A program made the translations under genes and the position numbers. Shown piece by piece: positions 27,677 through 36,923 of a stretch of DNA of 64,000 nucleotides (position 1 is the first letter of the stretch; each line of letters begins with the position of its first letter). This stretch comes from Paenimyroides ummariense (GTDB taxonomy: Bacteria > Bacteroidota > Bacteroidia > Flavobacteriales > Flavobacteriaceae). The stretch spans positions 124,001-188,000 of the forward strand of contig NZ_FOVI01000003.1 in assembly GCF_900115115.1 (NCBI RefSeq). The letters run 5' to 3'. A model generated the notes under the pieces. It had not been told where the DNA came from. It did no database searches and worked only from the letters and a program-made list of their open reading frames with translations.

Positions 27677-28565
27677 ATTTTTTTGTAAATAGCTCATCAA
27701 TCTTTTTAGCTAATTCTTCGCCTTTTAAGTCTTTTGCTATGATAGTTCCTTTTTTATCTACTATAATTAATTTAGGTATAGCTGTTACTTTAAAATACTG
27801 TAGTAATGGTTCTTTCCACCCGGTTAAATTTGAAAGGTGTAACCACATTAATTTGTCTTTTTCAATTGCAGTGATCCATTTTTGTTCATCTGTATCTAAC
27901 GAAACTCCGATTATTTTCAGTCCCTTATTTTTATATTTATTGTAAAGTGCAACAGTGTTTGGGTTTTCTTGTCGACAAGGTCCACACCACGATGCCCAAA
28001 AATCAATAATTGTATATTTGCCTAAATATTTATATAATGTTTTCTGCTTCTTATTTACATCGGGTAAAGAAAAATCTGCAACCTTACTACCAATTCTTAT
28101 CTGTTCGTATTCTTTTAAAAATGATGCAAGTTTTTTGCCTTTTTCAGAATTTTTATCGTGTTGGTTTAATTCATTGTAAAAGGCTTCTAATAAATCATAA
28201 TTAACTTCTTCAAAAATATCATTCAACTTTTCAGCCACTAGCACTTGGGTATAACTGCTATTTTTATTTTGTTTTATAAAAGTGAATTTTGCCAATTCAA
28301 TGTCATTTTTTGCTTTTTTTTCTAATAGAAAATGCTTCAAATAGGCATTTCTTTCTTCGATAGTAAAGTTTGACGGATCCGCTATTTTAGGTTTGTGCTG
28401 AGAAATTTCTTCTAATTTTTCTCTGTAAGGTTTAATGAATTTTTCAAATTCGGCAAAACCTTCGTTTTTGGAATTTTCTTTCTGCTGTTGTTTTTCAGTT
28501 TGTTGTGCACTTACTGTAAAAGGAGCAAAGAGTAGGAGTAAATAAAAAATATATTTTTGCAGCAT
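27675..28565 (-). CDS. TlpA-like thioredoxin-fold protein, secreted
   Basis: 296 residues with a signal peptide (MLQKYIFYLLLLFAPFTVSAQQ). A charged helical stretch (about 25-150) precedes a TlpA/ResA thioredoxin domain (about 155-296) with DFWASWCGPCRQENP, redox cysteines C194 and C197. It probably reduces periplasmic disulfides. The C-terminal domain closely resembles that of the next gene, while the N-terminal half lacks that gene's DUF4369 domain. The two probably arose by duplication; a terminator lies between them. Confidence 0.87.
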   Translation of the reverse strand: MLQKYIFYLLLLFAPFTVSAQQTEKQQQKENSKNEGFAEFEKFIKPYREKLEEISQHKPKIADPSNFTIEERNAYLKHFLLEKKAKNDIELAKFTFIKQNKNSSYTQVLVAEKLNDIFEEVNYDLLEAFYNELNQHDKNSEKGKKLASFLKEYEQIRIGSKVADFSLPDVNKKQKTLYKYLGKYTIIDFWASWCGPCRQENPNTVALYNKYKNKGLKIIGVSLDTDEQKWITAIEKDKLMWLHLSNLTGWKEPLLQYFKVTAIPKLIIVDKKGTIIAKDLKGEELAKKIDELFTKK

Positions 28566-28576
28566 AATTGTAAACG

Positions 28577-28607
28577 TAAAAAGTCGGTAACAATGTACCG
28601 ACTTTTT
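28577..28607 (-). terminator. Intrinsic terminator
   Basis: AAAGTCGGTA pairs with TACCGACTTT, with T-runs on both sides; it lies 20 bases after the stop of the upstream DUF4369 gene. Confidence 0.8.
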
Positions 28608-28626
28608 TATGATTTTGCAAGAAGTA

Positions 28627-29778
28627 TTATTTTACAAGTTCAGCAATTTTAGCATCTAATTCTGCACCTCTTAAATCTTTTGCTACAATTGTTCCGTTAG
28701 CATCTAAAATAAATGTCGCAGGAATTGATTCTACTGCATATTCCTTTGCAATAACATCGTCCCAATATTGCAGGTTCGATATTTGTAACCAATCTAATTT
28801 ATCATCGGCAATTGCTTTTATCCAAGCTTCTCTTGTTTTATCTAAAGAAACACCTACAATTTTTAATCCTTGTGCTTTGTATTTGTTGTAAAGTGCTACT
28901 ACATGAGGATTTTCTTTACGACAAGGACCACACCATGATGCCCAAAAATCGATAATTGTTGCTTTTGAACCTAAATTTTTGTGTAATGACTCTGCCTTTC
29001 CTTCAGGAGTGTTAGCTGTAAAGTCTGGAGCTTTTTGTCCTATTGCAACTTTATTTTTTTTTTCCTGACTTTCTTTTTCCGAAGCTTCTATTTTTTTAAG
29101 GTTGTCAGCGAATTCTTTACCTTTTTTAGTGTCTTTTACAGAAGCGTCTAAATCATTGTAATTTTTCTTTACTTCATCAAGTGTTAAAGCATCAGACATT
29201 GCTAATTGCGTTAACAATAATAATGAAATGTAAGAATCTTTATTAGTGGTAATGAATTTTTTATTTTGATCTACATATTTATTTTGCAGGTTTCTTAACT
29301 GCGTTTCTAATGCTAATGCAGTTGCTTGATCTCCTTTTTCTTTAGCTTCTCTGTACTTTGCATCATTTTGTTGCTGAAAATCCATAATTTCTTTTTGAAT
29401 TTTTACAGCCTCTTCATTGTATGAAGTCATTAAATCATTATTTTTTGTACCATTGACTTTAACTTCATCACGCTTTTCTTTATCAAAAGTAAATTTAATG
29501 TCTCCTTTTTCTAAAATAAAAGGATACATAAATTCTTGTGTTTTACCTAATTCAATAAAATAAATGTCGGTTTCCGGTGCTTTATCATTTTTGAAAGTGA
29601 ATGTACCGCCTTTAACATCAGTAGAATCTATTTTGGTAAATCCGTTTTCGTCTTGTTTGTTGATATAAACTTTCGTTCCATCTTCAAAACCTTTTACTTC
29701 ACCTTTAATAGTATATCCGTCTTTGTTACAAGAAACTAAAACTGCTGCAGTAAAAGCAAGTGCAAATAATTTTTTCAT
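28627..29778 (-). CDS. DUF4369-TlpA thioredoxin lipoprotein
   Basis: 383 residues. The lipobox is LVSC with Cys17. A DUF4369 beta domain (about 20-115, starting YTIKGEVKGFEDGTKVYI) is followed by a long helical region (about 120-240) and a TlpA/AhpC-TSA domain with DFWASWCGPCRKENP, redox cysteines C283 and C286. This is the common Bacteroidota architecture for membrane-anchored periplasmic thiol-disulfide reductases. The partner proteins are unknown. Confidence 0.9.
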   Translation of the reverse strand: MKKLFALAFTAAVLVSCNKDGYTIKGEVKGFEDGTKVYINKQDENGFTKIDSTDVKGGTFTFKNDKAPETDIYFIELGKTQEFMYPFILEKGDIKFTFDKEKRDEVKVNGTKNNDLMTSYNEEAVKIQKEIMDFQQQNDAKYREAKEKGDQATALALETQLRNLQNKYVDQNKKFITTNKDSYISLLLLTQLAMSDALTLDEVKKNYNDLDASVKDTKKGKEFADNLKKIEASEKESQEKKNKVAIGQKAPDFTANTPEGKAESLHKNLGSKATIIDFWASWCGPCRKENPHVVALYNKYKAQGLKIVGVSLDKTREAWIKAIADDKLDWLQISNLQYWDDVIAKEYAVESIPATFILDANGTIVAKDLRGAELDAKIAELVK

Positions 29779-29838
29779 TTAAAATAGTTAATTTAATTTG
29801 GTGTAAATGTATAAAATTTAATGTTAATAAAAATAAAA

Positions 29839-30213
29839 TTAATTTATAGAGTTTAAAATTAGTAAAATCCAGCCTAAAAGCAGCAATAATCCGCCTATTG
29901 GTGTGATTGGTCCTAATATTTTTAACTTTTTATTCAGTGCGCTACTAATGCATAAACCATAAATGCTGAAACTGAACAGCAGTATTCCGAAAGTAAGCGA
30001 ATAAAACAACAGATTTTCGTAGCTGGTAATGTGTTGTATGTTGAAACCAATGATTACTAAAAGTAGTGCGTGATACATTTGATATTTTACACCGGTTTCG
30101 AAATTTTTAAGTTGATCTTCGTTAAAAATCTTTTTAAGGGCGTGTGCACCAAAGGCTCCGAAAATAATTCCTAAAGCTCCAAAAATAGCTCCTGTAGTTA
30201 TAAAAATATTCAT
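29839..30213 (-). CDS. DUF423 (YgdD-like) small membrane protein
   Basis: 124 residues with four predicted membrane helices. The N-terminal GAIFGALGIIFGAFGAHAL and the following YQMYHALLL are diagnostic of DUF423. Function unknown. It is separated by only 2 bases from the upstream transglutaminase-like gene, so it is co-transcribed with it. Confidence 0.9.
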   Translation of the reverse strand: MNIFITTGAIFGALGIIFGAFGAHALKKIFNEDQLKNFETGVKYQMYHALLLVIIGFNIQHITSYENLLFYSLTFGILLFSFSIYGLCISSALNKKLKILGPITPIGGLLLLLGWILLILNSIN

Positions 30214-30215
30214 AA

Positions 30216-31145
30216 TTAATTCAAGGTTAATTCTCCCAAAATTTCTTCACTCATAAATGGTCCGCCCGGATATTTTGCCGTATAATCTAAATTCAACCAA
30301 ACTTGTCCGCGTTCGTCTATATGATAATGTATCGTTTTTCCTTTTGATTCCTTTACAAACAAAACCTCTTTAATTAAATAAATCACGTTTTCTAAATCGG
30401 CTTTGGTGCCGATAAGCATTTCGGGATACATGTGTTCTTTTGTGTGGATCAATCGCGGAGTTCCGCCAATGGCACGGACTGATGCAGCCATTAAGATAGA
30501 ATGATCGTCACAATCGCCAGAAAAATGTTGTAAAGATTCTGATGCCGTTGCAATATATTCACGATTTTTAGGATCGTTTACATAGTTCCATTTATCCTGA
30601 ATTTCCTTAAAAATAGCAAAACACTGAATTATTTGTCGATATTCTTTGTATCCTTTGATATTTCGAAAATGCTTCGCGGTAGCACCAACCGCAAAATTTC
30701 TAACCTTAGGATTATCGTACTCAATCGCTTTTATAATTTTTGATTTATTTGGGAATGGCAACAGTTTAGAAACGATGATATCCTGCGGATTCGGATTGTC
30801 GCTCATGGCATAAATCATGGAACGATAATCTTCGAAAACCGATTTGAAACCGTAACCGGTTGATAAAGTTCCAAACAAAAGCACAAGTAGATAAATTATT
30901 ATCGCAAAAAACAAAAATCGTTTTATATAATGTAAAATGTAAGTAACAATTGCGGTAATTACCAAGAAAAGTAAAATACGGTCTAAATGCGCAGGCCATT
31001 CCGGATCTATCAAATTCTGATGCAGAATAATAAAAACAGGAATCAGCGTTAAAAGCGTTAACAATAAAATTATAATAGTATCCCAAGGCTTAGGAAGGCT
31101 AAGCTTATTTAGGGTACGCAATAATTTTATGTTTGATATTTTCAT
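30216..31145 (-). CDS. Membrane-anchored transglutaminase-like protein
   Basis: 309 residues with about three N-terminal membrane helices (residues 22-42, 57-75, 77-96). The C-terminal half is a transglutaminase/papain-like fold with the likely nucleophile C212 in SGDCDDHSILMAASVRAIG and a downstream EHMYPEM histidine. Such domains act as proteases or cross-linkers; the substrate is unknown. The operon order is small protein, THI5-like protein, this gene, DUF423. Confidence 0.8.
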   Translation of the reverse strand: MKISNIKLLRTLNKLSLPKPWDTIIILLLTLLTLIPVFIILHQNLIDPEWPAHLDRILLFLVITAIVTYILHYIKRFLFFAIIIYLLVLLFGTLSTGYGFKSVFEDYRSMIYAMSDNPNPQDIIVSKLLPFPNKSKIIKAIEYDNPKVRNFAVGATAKHFRNIKGYKEYRQIIQCFAIFKEIQDKWNYVNDPKNREYIATASESLQHFSGDCDDHSILMAASVRAIGGTPRLIHTKEHMYPEMLIGTKADLENVIYLIKEVLFVKESKGKTIHYHIDERGQVWLNLDYTAKYPGGPFMSEEILGELTLN

Positions 31146-31154
31146 TAACTACTT

Positions 31155-32000
31155 TTAAACAACAACTTCGGAATATTTTAAAGGCTGGTTTATTATTTTA
31201 AATTTTATTAAATCGGAAATAATTTGGTTAAACTGTGCTTCGGTTGGCTTTTTTTGCGACCATCTGGTTATTTGCAACCATTGCTGAATATCTTCTAATT
31301 TTTGATTGAAAACGCTTGCTAATGTTCGGTCAATACTCGGAATTATTTTAAATTCGCTTGTTGTTTGATTTATAGTTTCTATCAAATTGTTTACCAAAGC
31401 TTTATTTTGCTCATAAAATTCTTTGCGTGCAACAATCATAAAACATGGCCAAGGCGTTGGGCAAACATCAACACGTCTAAAAATTCCTTTGTCAACAATG
31501 GGTTGCGTCATAAATCTGTCCCACATAAAATAATCCGCTTTGTTGGCAGATAATGATTCAACCGCGCCATCCAATGTATTTACGATTTCGAATTTTATCG
31601 AATCAAAATTCCAATTATTATTGGCTGCATTTACATACGTCATTAATTCAGACCCCGAACCGTAACGAGAAATTGCAGCTGTTTTTCCATATAAATCATC
31701 AATCGTTTTATAGTTGCTTTCGGCATTCACGTGAATTCCCCATTGCAAAGGCGATTGAACAAATGTTTGCAGAATAACCGATTCGTTTCCGTTGGCAATA
31801 TCCTTTAAAATACCTTCGGTTAAAATAACGGCTAAATCGGTTTGGTTGGTACGTAACAGTTCGCACATTTTACCGGTTCCTTCGGGTACATCGGTCCAAT
31901 CAACATCAATACCAACTTCATTAAACATTCCTTCATCAATAGTTAACTGCCAAGGAAAATTAAAATGTTCGGGCACGCCAACAATTCTAACGGTTTTCAT
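31155..32000 (-). CDS. NMT1/THI5-like substrate-binding-fold protein without signal peptide
   Basis: 281 residues from the ATG at 32000 (the TTG at 32012 adds four residues and is less likely). The fold is that of SsuA/THI5/NMT1-type periplasmic binding proteins: VRIVGVPEHFNFPWQLTIDEGMFNEVGIDV, EGTGKMCELLRTNQTDLAVILTEG, and AAISRYGSGSELMTYV. No signal peptide or lipobox is present and no ABC permease or ATPase gene lies nearby, so it is probably a soluble cytoplasmic protein. Function unknown; an enzymatic or ligand-sensing role is possible. Confidence 0.8.
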   Translation of the reverse strand: MKTVRIVGVPEHFNFPWQLTIDEGMFNEVGIDVDWTDVPEGTGKMCELLRTNQTDLAVILTEGILKDIANGNESVILQTFVQSPLQWGIHVNAESNYKTIDDLYGKTAAISRYGSGSELMTYVNAANNNWNFDSIKFEIVNTLDGAVESLSANKADYFMWDRFMTQPIVDKGIFRRVDVCPTPWPCFMIVARKEFYEQNKALVNNLIETINQTTSEFKIIPSIDRTLASVFNQKLEDIQQWLQITRWSQKKPTEAQFNQIISDLIKFKIINQPLKYSEVVV

Positions 32001-32032
32001 AAACGGTTGCAATTTAAAATTAAGTAAATGTA

Positions 32033-32236
32033 CTATTTTAATTTATTATTTAACAGGGTAAGCAGGGTTTGATATTTCGATAATTCAACCAATTTCTCAT
32101 TATCAGTGGTGTTGTCTGTTAGTTGATCGATTAATTCCTGCGTTTTGGCAATGTTGGTCTTTGCAAGCAACGGTTGTTTGTTGGCAATTGCAGTTATAAT
32201 TTCTTGCGTAAGTTTATGTAGATCAGCTCTATTCAA
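32033..32236 (-). CDS. Small helical protein of unknown function
   Basis: 67 residues, highly helical and charged (start NRADLHKLTQEIITAIANK). It has no signal peptide. I call it a gene because its start follows a good TAnnTTTG promoter and it heads the minus-strand operon, about 30 bases before the THI5-like gene. No homology recognised. Confidence 0.6.
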   Translation of the reverse strand: MNRADLHKLTQEIITAIANKQPLLAKTNIAKTQELIDQLTDNTTDNEKLVELSKYQTLLTLLNNKLK

Positions 32237-32256
32237 AATTGTTAATTTTAATACTA

Positions 32257-32264
32257 CAAAAATA
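32257..32264 (-). promoter_or_regulatory. Predicted promoter of the minus-strand operon
   Basis: Minus-strand TATTTTTG, 20 bases before the start of the small protein. It lies back to back with the SUI1 promoter. Confidence 0.5.
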
Positions 32265-32284
32265 AGCTTTCTGTATAGTTTATG

Positions 32285-32292
32285 TATATTTG
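32285..32292 (+). promoter_or_regulatory. Predicted promoter of the SUI1 gene
   Basis: TATATTTG, a full match to TAnnTTTG, 23 bases before the ATG. Confidence 0.6.
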
Positions 32293-32315
32293 ATTATCAA
32301 AATTAATAGTTAAAA

Positions 32316-32666
32316 ATGGCAAAAAAAATATCGAGTTTAGAAGATTTAGGAGGATTTGTTTTTTCTACCAATAAAGATTTTGAATTTAATCAGAATGATG
32401 AAACCGAAGAAACATTAAATCCTAACCAACAACATCTGGAAGCGCATTTAGATAAGAAAAATCGTGGCGGAAAAGTAGCTACGGTTATTAAAGGCTTTGT
32501 TGGATCTGCCGATGATTTAAAAACTTTAGGTAAAGATTTAAAGACTTTGTGTGGAGTTGGTGGAAGCGCGAAAGATGGTGAAATTATTATTCAGGGAAAT
32601 TTTCGCGATAAAATAATGGATTATCTTAAAAACAAAGGCTATAAAGTAAAACGAGTAGGAGGTTGA
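32316..32666 (+). CDS. SUI1/eIF1-like translation factor (YciH family)
   Basis: 116 residues. An acidic N-terminal tail of about 45 residues leads into the SUI1 fold, with NRGGKVATVIKGFVGS, LKTLGKDLKTLCGVGGSAKDGEI and IIQGNFRDKIMDYLKNKGY. Bacterial members resemble eukaryotic eIF1 and affect start-codon fidelity in vitro; their cellular role is unsettled. The next gene follows after one base, so the two are co-translated. Confidence 0.93.
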   Translation: MAKKISSLEDLGGFVFSTNKDFEFNQNDETEETLNPNQQHLEAHLDKKNRGGKVATVIKGFVGSADDLKTLGKDLKTLCGVGGSAKDGEIIIQGNFRDKIMDYLKNKGYKVKRVGG

Positions 32667-32667
32667 T

Positions 32668-33540
32668 ATGGAAAAAATTAAAGATTCGGAACTTATTTTA
32701 AACCCAGACGGTAGCGTTTATCATTTAAATTTAAAGCCCGAAAATATAGCAAACGATATCATTTTTGTTGGTGATCAGGATCGAGTAGAATCCATTACGA
32801 AATATTTTGATTCGGTTGAATTTTCTACTCAAAAACGGGAATTCAAAACTCAAACCGGAACTTATAAAGGCAAACGCTTAACCGTTATTTCAACAGGAAT
32901 TGGTCCGGATAATATCGATATTGTGCTGAACGAATTAGATGCATTGGTAAATATAGATTTCGCAACAAAAACGGCAAAATCTAACTTAACTAGTTTAAAT
33001 ATTGTCCGTGTTGGAACATCGGGTTCGTTGCAAGCAGATATTCCTGTCGATTCTTTATTAATGTCGGCATTTGCCATTGGTACAGATAATATGTTGCGCA
33101 GTTATGGTTTAGAAAATGCTACCAATCAATCAATAGAAAAATCTTTTGTAAACCATACCAATTGGGATTTAAACAAAGGTTTACCTTATGTTGTTTCTGC
33201 TGATAGTGATTTGGTTAAAAAGTTTAAAGCTGATACCGTTTTTGAAGGAATTACCGTTACAGCCGGTGGATTTTACGGGGCACAAGGCAGAGTTTTACGC
33301 TTAAAACTCAACGATGAATTATTGAACGATAAAATAGATTCATTTGAATTTGATGGTTTAAAAGCAACCAATTTAGAAATGGAAACCGCTGCAATTTATG
33401 GCTTATCTAAATTATTGGGTCATAAAGCATTATCGTTAAACGCAATTGTTGCCAACCGTAAAAATGGAACTTTTAGTGCTGATCCTTACAAAACCATTGA
33501 TGAATTAATTCAGTTTACTTTAAATAAAATTATAGAATAG
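32668..33540 (+). CDS. Nucleoside phosphorylase (uridine phosphorylase-like)
   Basis: 290 residues. PNP/UDP phosphorylase family: FVGDQDRVESI near the start, VISTGIGPDNIDIVLNE, IVRVGTSGSLQ and the ribose-binding NLEMETAAIYGL. It should split nucleosides with phosphate into base and ribose-1-phosphate; the base specificity (uridine or purine) is not certain. Its pairing with SUI1 is common in this family of bacteria. Confidence 0.9.
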   Translation: MEKIKDSELILNPDGSVYHLNLKPENIANDIIFVGDQDRVESITKYFDSVEFSTQKREFKTQTGTYKGKRLTVISTGIGPDNIDIVLNELDALVNIDFATKTAKSNLTSLNIVRVGTSGSLQADIPVDSLLMSAFAIGTDNMLRSYGLENATNQSIEKSFVNHTNWDLNKGLPYVVSADSDLVKKFKADTVFEGITVTAGGFYGAQGRVLRLKLNDELLNDKIDSFEFDGLKATNLEMETAAIYGLSKLLGHKALSLNAIVANRKNGTFSADPYKTIDELIQFTLNKIIE

Positions 33541-33664
33541 ATTTTTTTTCTTGATTCTTTTTTTACGAATAAAAATTAAATCTTAAAATTTTGATTAATT
33601 TCTTAAAAATAACGTTCAAAATTGAATTGTTTTTTGTTTAATAAATTATTGTTTGTGCATTTTG

Positions 33665-33672
33665 TAAATTTG
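33665..33672 (+). promoter_or_regulatory. Predicted promoter of the CoA-transferase gene
   Basis: TAAATTTG, 33 bases before the ATG. Confidence 0.55.
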
Positions 33673-33705
33673 TAAGTCACGAAAATAACAAACGACAGCA
33701 AAATA

Positions 33706-35208
33706 ATGGATAGAATTTTATATAGAAATTATATTGATAAAGTAATGGCTGCCGATAAAGCAGCTTTGTTGATTGAAAATAACAATGTAGTAGGGGCAAG
33801 CGGTTTTACAAAGGCAGGCGACAGTAAATCTGTTTTGCCTGCATTTGCAAAGCGCGCAGCAACCGAAGATGTTGCCATTACGCTGATTACAGGAGCATCG
33901 TTAGGGTACACAACCGATGCCGATTTGGCAGAAAATAACGCTTTGTTACGCAGAATGCCTTTTATGGCAGATCCGGCTTTGCGAAAATCAATTAATGATT
34001 ATCGTTTAAAATACATCGACCAACATTTAAGCGAAACCGTAGAGCAGTTAATCTGCGGACATATTGCTCCGGTTGATGTTGCAATTATTGAAGCTTCTTT
34101 GATCGATGAAAACGGAAACATCATTCCAACAACTTCCATTGGAAATTCGGCTTTTTTTGCTTCGCAGGCTAAAAAGATCATTATAGAAATCAATACAAAA
34201 ATTCCGTTGTCTTTTAAAGGAATTCACGATTGTTCGGTTCCAAATTCGTATCCCGATCGCGAGGTGATTAATATTCAAAATCCGACAGACAGAATTGGAA
34301 AACCTTTTATTGAGATCGATCCTGAAAAAGTAATTGCCGTAGTTTATACCGATATTACCGACCAGCCTGCCGTTATTGCCGAACCAGATGTTAAAACAAC
34401 TGCGATATCAAACCATCTTTTAAACTTCTTTGAAAATGAAGTTAAAAAAGGAAAGCTAACGTACAGTTTACTGCCTTTGCAAGCGGGAATTGGTAAAGTG
34501 GCGAATTCAGTTTTAATGGGCTTTAAAAATTCTAATTTCAAGAATTTAACCATGTATTCTGAAGTTTTGCAGGATTCTACTTTTGAATTGATCGATTCTG
34601 GAAATCTTGATTTTGCTTCGGGATCTTCGATTACCGTTTCTGAAGATTGTTATGATCGATTGATTAATAACTTCGATGATTATAAAGATAAACTGATTTT
34701 GCGTCCGCAAAATATTTCGAATGCTCCTGAAGTTGTTCGCCGTTTAGGAATTATCGGAATTAACACAGCCATTGAATTTGATATTTATGGCAACGTGAAT
34801 TCTACACATATTTCGGGCAGTAAAATGATGAACGGAATTGGCGGATCAGGCGATTTTGCTCGAAATGCCTATTTAAGCATTTTTGTTTGTCAATCAGCAT
34901 CAAAAGAAAATAATATTTCGCATGTGGTACCAATGGTTACGCATCACGATCATACCGAACACGATGTTGATATTTTAGTAACCGATCAAGGTTTGGCAGA
35001 TTTACGTGGATTGGCACCGCGCGAACGTGCCGAAGTGATTATTGAAAACTGTGTTCATCCTGATTTTAAAGCAGAAATTCGCGATTATTTTCAACGAGCA
35101 TGCAACCAAACCGGCGGACAAACACCGCACATTTTAGAAGAAGCCTTTAAATTTCATAACCGCTTAAAACAAACGGGGAGTATGCAAAATAAAAAAACAC
35201 TTGCTTAA
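33706..35208 (+). CDS. Acetyl-CoA hydrolase/succinate CoA-transferase family protein
   Basis: 500 residues, the class-I CoA-transferase length. Visible are VVGASGFTKAGDSK near the N-terminus, the mid-region LQAGIGKVANSVLMG, a likely active-site segment YSEVLQDS, and GIGGSGDFARNAYLSIFV near the C-terminus. Family members move CoA between succinate, acetate or propionate, or hydrolyse acetyl-CoA. The sequence does not decide which. It is a single-gene unit with its own promoter and a terminator that overlaps its stop. Confidence 0.92.
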   Translation: MDRILYRNYIDKVMAADKAALLIENNNVVGASGFTKAGDSKSVLPAFAKRAATEDVAITLITGASLGYTTDADLAENNALLRRMPFMADPALRKSINDYRLKYIDQHLSETVEQLICGHIAPVDVAIIEASLIDENGNIIPTTSIGNSAFFASQAKKIIIEINTKIPLSFKGIHDCSVPNSYPDREVINIQNPTDRIGKPFIEIDPEKVIAVVYTDITDQPAVIAEPDVKTTAISNHLLNFFENEVKKGKLTYSLLPLQAGIGKVANSVLMGFKNSNFKNLTMYSEVLQDSTFELIDSGNLDFASGSSITVSEDCYDRLINNFDDYKDKLILRPQNISNAPEVVRRLGIIGINTAIEFDIYGNVNSTHISGSKMMNGIGGSGDFARNAYLSIFVCQSASKENNISHVVPMVTHHDHTEHDVDILVTDQGLADLRGLAPRERAEVIIENCVHPDFKAEIRDYFQRACNQTGGQTPHILEEAFKFHNRLKQTGSMQNKKTLA

Positions 35209-35221
35209 GCAAGTGTTTTTT
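35193..35221. terminator. Bidirectional terminator hairpin
   Basis: AAAAACACTTGCT pairs with AGCAAGTGTTTTT around the CoA-transferase stop codon; it also ends the convergent small gene. Confidence 0.85.
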
Positions 35222-35455
35222 TTATTCCTCTTCAGCAAAACGGGTAATTTCTCTTTCGTAGAATTCGCCAGCTAAATCAATCAAACGATCCATTTCTTCT
35301 TTAATTTCTACTTCTTCAGATTCGTCTAATTCTTCTAAAAATTCAATATCTTCTGTTTCTAAATCAATAATAAAACGAGGATATTCTAAATGTATCACAA
35401 ATAAATTATCGGGGAAATCGGTGTTATCGGCTAAAACAAATTTTGGTAAATCCAT
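35222..35455 (-). CDS. Small acidic protein of unknown function
   Basis: 77 residues, strongly acidic (ETEDIEFLEELDESEEVEIK in the middle). It has no signal peptide and is probably cytosolic. It starts 3 bases after the MATE transporter gene, so it is co-transcribed with it. The composition and operon position support a real gene. Confidence 0.7.
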   Translation of the reverse strand: MDLPKFVLADNTDFPDNLFVIHLEYPRFIIDLETEDIEFLEELDESEEVEIKEEMDRLIDLAGEFYEREITRFAEEE

Positions 35456-35458
35456 TGT

Positions 35459-36841
35459 TTAAATTTTAATGTTATTGTTAATGTATTTTTTTGCCATGAA
35501 ATTGAAGCGAAGATACGAAAAAATTGCGGCTACCGTTAAACCACCCAATAATCCGTACCAAATACCTTCGGCTTTTAAAGGTGTGTACAATGCCAGATAA
35601 ATGCATAGTGGAAATCCGATTACCCAATAAGAAATAAAGGTAATAACCATTGGTAAATTTACATCTTGTAAGCCTCTTAAAGCACCTAAAGCTGTTACTT
35701 GAATTCCGTCTGAAATCTGAAAAATGGCTGCAATCAACAATAGTTTTCCTGCTATTTCTATCACTTGTTGATTCATTACTAATTGATTCGGATCGTTATT
35801 ATTCAAGAATAGCAACGGAATGTAATTATGAAAAATCATAAAAAATAATGCAAATCCAGAATAAAGAATAAACGTCATTAACATGATTGATTTTGCTACA
35901 GTTTCCATTTTAACGTAATCTTTCAAGCCTTTTTGGTTTCCAACACGTATCATTCCTGCAACACTTAAGCCCGATGCAAACATGAAAGTCATAGATGCCA
36001 TTGAAAGCGCAATTTGGTTTGCAGCTTGCGAGGTAGTACCCAACATACCCGAAATCCAAACGGCTCCGGTAAACAAAGCGACTTCAAACAAAGACTGCAT
36101 AGACGACGGAATACCAATACTTGCAATGTATTTTGATGTTTTTAAATTGATTTCTTTTAACGAAATGTTCTTTAAATATGGCGTAAAAATATCTAAACGA
36201 TACATAACCACAATAAAATACACCAGCATGGCAATACGCGAAATAAGTGTGCCATAAGCAGCACCCATCATACCCATTTCGGGGAAAATCCACACACCAT
36301 AAATTAAAAGATAGTTAAAAAGCACATTAACTAAATTGGCTATAATGGTGGCATGCATAGAATATTTTGTTTGCGATTTTCCGTCGGCAAATTGCTTAAA
36401 ACCTTGATACATAACCAACGGAATCAACGAAAGTGCCACCACATCTAAAAACGGTTTTGCCATTTGGGTAACATCTGCAGGCTGATTCATTAAATCGATA
36501 AATGGTTTTAAAAAGAACAGCAATGCGAACAATATCAAACCTAAAAGCGTACACAAAAACACACCGTTTATAAAAATATTTCTACCTTTAACTGTATCAT
36601 TTTCAGTGTCTGATGCAGCTATTAAAGGAGTTATTGCTGTGGAAAATCCCACACCTACAGATAATGCAATGAATATAAAACTATTGGCAAGCGATGCAGC
36701 AGCCAATTCTGTAGCACCAATTTTTCCAACCATAATATTATCAACAATTCCTACAACGGTATGCCCCAACATTGCTAGGATAATCGGGTATGCCAATTTA
36801 AAATTATAACCGAATTCTTGGGTATATTTTTTAAGATCCAT
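35459..36841 (-). CDS. MATE-family efflux transporter
   Basis: 460 residues from the ATG at 36841. The TTG at 36856 is rejected because it lies within the predicted promoter. Twelve predicted helices; the typical start is KLAYPIILAMLGHTVVGIVDNIMVGKIGATELAAASLANS, and the second half begins with a similar GIPSSMQSLFEVALFTGAVW. Exports drugs or metabolites by H+ or Na+ antiport; the substrate is unknown. Confidence 0.93.
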   Translation of the reverse strand: MDLKKYTQEFGYNFKLAYPIILAMLGHTVVGIVDNIMVGKIGATELAAASLANSFIFIALSVGVGFSTAITPLIAASDTENDTVKGRNIFINGVFLCTLLGLILFALLFFLKPFIDLMNQPADVTQMAKPFLDVVALSLIPLVMYQGFKQFADGKSQTKYSMHATIIANLVNVLFNYLLIYGVWIFPEMGMMGAAYGTLISRIAMLVYFIVVMYRLDIFTPYLKNISLKEINLKTSKYIASIGIPSSMQSLFEVALFTGAVWISGMLGTTSQAANQIALSMASMTFMFASGLSVAGMIRVGNQKGLKDYVKMETVAKSIMLMTFILYSGFALFFMIFHNYIPLLFLNNNDPNQLVMNQQVIEIAGKLLLIAAIFQISDGIQVTALGALRGLQDVNLPMVITFISYWVIGFPLCIYLALYTPLKAEGIWYGLLGGLTVAAIFSYLRFNFMAKKYINNNIKI

Positions 36842-36853
36842 CAATTTTTTTTG

Positions 36854-36861
36854 CAAAGATA
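36854..36861 (-). promoter_or_regulatory. Predicted promoter of the MATE gene
   Basis: Minus-strand TATCTTTG, a TAnnTTTG match 12 bases before the chosen ATG. Confidence 0.6.
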
Positions 36862-36923
36862 TTTATATAAAATCAGGAATGGCATAACAGTTGAGTACTT
36901 CTTACTTAAAAAAGATAGAAATT

